From Paracoccus pantotrophus (GTDB lineage Bacteria > Pseudomonadota > Alphaproteobacteria > Rhodobacterales > Rhodobacteraceae), in assembly GCF_008824185.1 (NCBI RefSeq), contig NZ_CP044426.1:682001-746000 (forward strand): a stretch of 64,000 nt of DNA, read 5' to 3'. A model generated the notes under the pieces. The model did no database searches, was not told the origin of the DNA, and saw only the letters and a program-made list of their open reading frames with translations. The position numbers and the translations under genes are program-made. Shown here piece after piece: positions 63,782-64,000 of this stretch; within the stretch, counting starts at the first letter, position 1, and each line of letters starts with the position of its first letter.

Positions 63782-64000
63782 ATGCCGGGACATCGCAGCG
63801 GATCGACCCGCGACCAGCTCGGGGTGGTGGAAGCCGCCGAACTGCGTCCCGAAGGCCTCTGGGTGCGGATGAAGTTCCGCAGCAACGATGCTGCGCGGGC
63901 GGTGCTGGCCGACATTGCCGAGGGCACCCTGCGCGGCCTGTCGATCGGCTATTCCGTCCGCCGCTGGTCCGAGGGCCGCGAAAGCGGCCGGCGTGTCCGC
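63782..64000 (+). pseudogene. HK97-type prohead protease fragment, N-terminus missing, runs off window
   Basis: The frame reads RDQLGVVEAAELRPEGLWVRMKFRSNDAARAVLADIAEGTLRGLSIGYSVRRWSEG, the conserved mid-part of phage prohead (capsid maturation) proteases. An in-frame stop lies at 63773-63775 just upstream, and the first ATG at 63782 is only nine codons before the conserved block. In intact proteins tens of residues including the first catalytic region precede it. The gene thus begins at a deletion junction next to the broken terminase. Its C-terminus is beyond the window. Confidence 0.72.

Larger units (their letters stand above)
60873..64000. mobile_element. Left part of a decayed prophage downstream of tRNA-Arg
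   Basis: Immediately after the tRNA come a winged-helix replication-type gene, an unknown phage-type gene, a Nu1-like small terminase gene, the start of a GpA-type large terminase, and a prohead-protease fragment. The large terminase loses its frame after about 77 residues and the protease has lost its N-terminus, so the packaging/head region carries deletions. No integrase gene is present in this left part. The right end lies outside the window. Confidence 0.8.

Noticed and set aside
63630..63872. 80-codon frame starting at GTG inside the prophage head region
   Set aside because: It spans the break between the terminase and protease fragments and matches no phage family I recognise. It is treated as junction sequence rather than a gene.

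Overview
The window is a GC-rich alphaproteobacterial chromosome segment, almost certainly Paracoccus (Rhodobacterales). The best marker is the aa3-type cytochrome oxidase subunit I gene. Its protein is 558 residues and, as remembered, nearly identical to the crystallised P. denitrificans CtaDII. It lies just downstream of a cytochrome c550 gene, an arrangement known from Paracoccus. This genus call rests on memory of those proteins, not on a search.

Layout. 1-5.8 kb: minus-strand outer-membrane biogenesis operon lptF-lptG-lptD-surA, with surA cut by the window edge. 5.9-8.0 kb: pepA-holC. 8.4-9.65 kb: a compact integrated element in a tRNA-Thr gene, with 24-bp direct repeats, GGCACC arrays at both ends, and an integrase-like gene lacking a catalytic domain. 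9.8-14.9 kb: murA, a DUF2948 gene, hisD, a UPF0262 gene, a low-molecular-weight phosphatase and a PAS protein. 14.9-22.4 kb: Entner-Doudoroff and upper sugar metabolism, with edd on the minus strand, an rRNA methyltransferase, a PIN protein, then zwf-pgl-pgi. 22.5-35.1 kb: a sugar dehydrogenase, an alanine-rich membrane protein coupled to an unknown gene, infC (AUA start), dut, a ThiF-like protein, an M3 peptidase, two methyltransferase or SH3 genes, a glyoxylate reductase and a dimethylglycine dehydrogenase-like enzyme. 35.2-38.8 kb: a DUF2244 gene, ctaD, cytochrome c550 and lipB. 39-46.5 kb: metH, tRNA-Leu, a lipoprotein, metY and a SIMPL protein. 46.7-52.2 kb: a 985-residue membrane protein with pilus/secretion-like ends, then folC and accD. 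52.3-59.5 kb: cardiolipin synthase, a pterin dehydratase, ilvD, two family-level unknowns, a GNAT protein, a CinA-type protein and map. 59.7-60.7 kb: a LacI/GntR-type regulator. 60.8 kb to the end: tRNA-Arg followed by a decayed prophage.

How the parts connect. The LacI-family regulator at 60 kb is a good candidate to control edd and zwf-pgl-pgi, which lie 40 kb away. Both promoters carry the same 14-bp operator, TGTTACCGCTAACA, in the same orientation relative to the gene, and a degenerate copy precedes the regulator itself. Entner-Doudoroff entry (Zwf, Pgl, Edd) would then be one regulon. A family of short intergenic repeats (GGGTATTTG...GAGAA arms) recurs at five places, often as inverted pairs. 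Both tRNA-linked regions show integration followed by decay.
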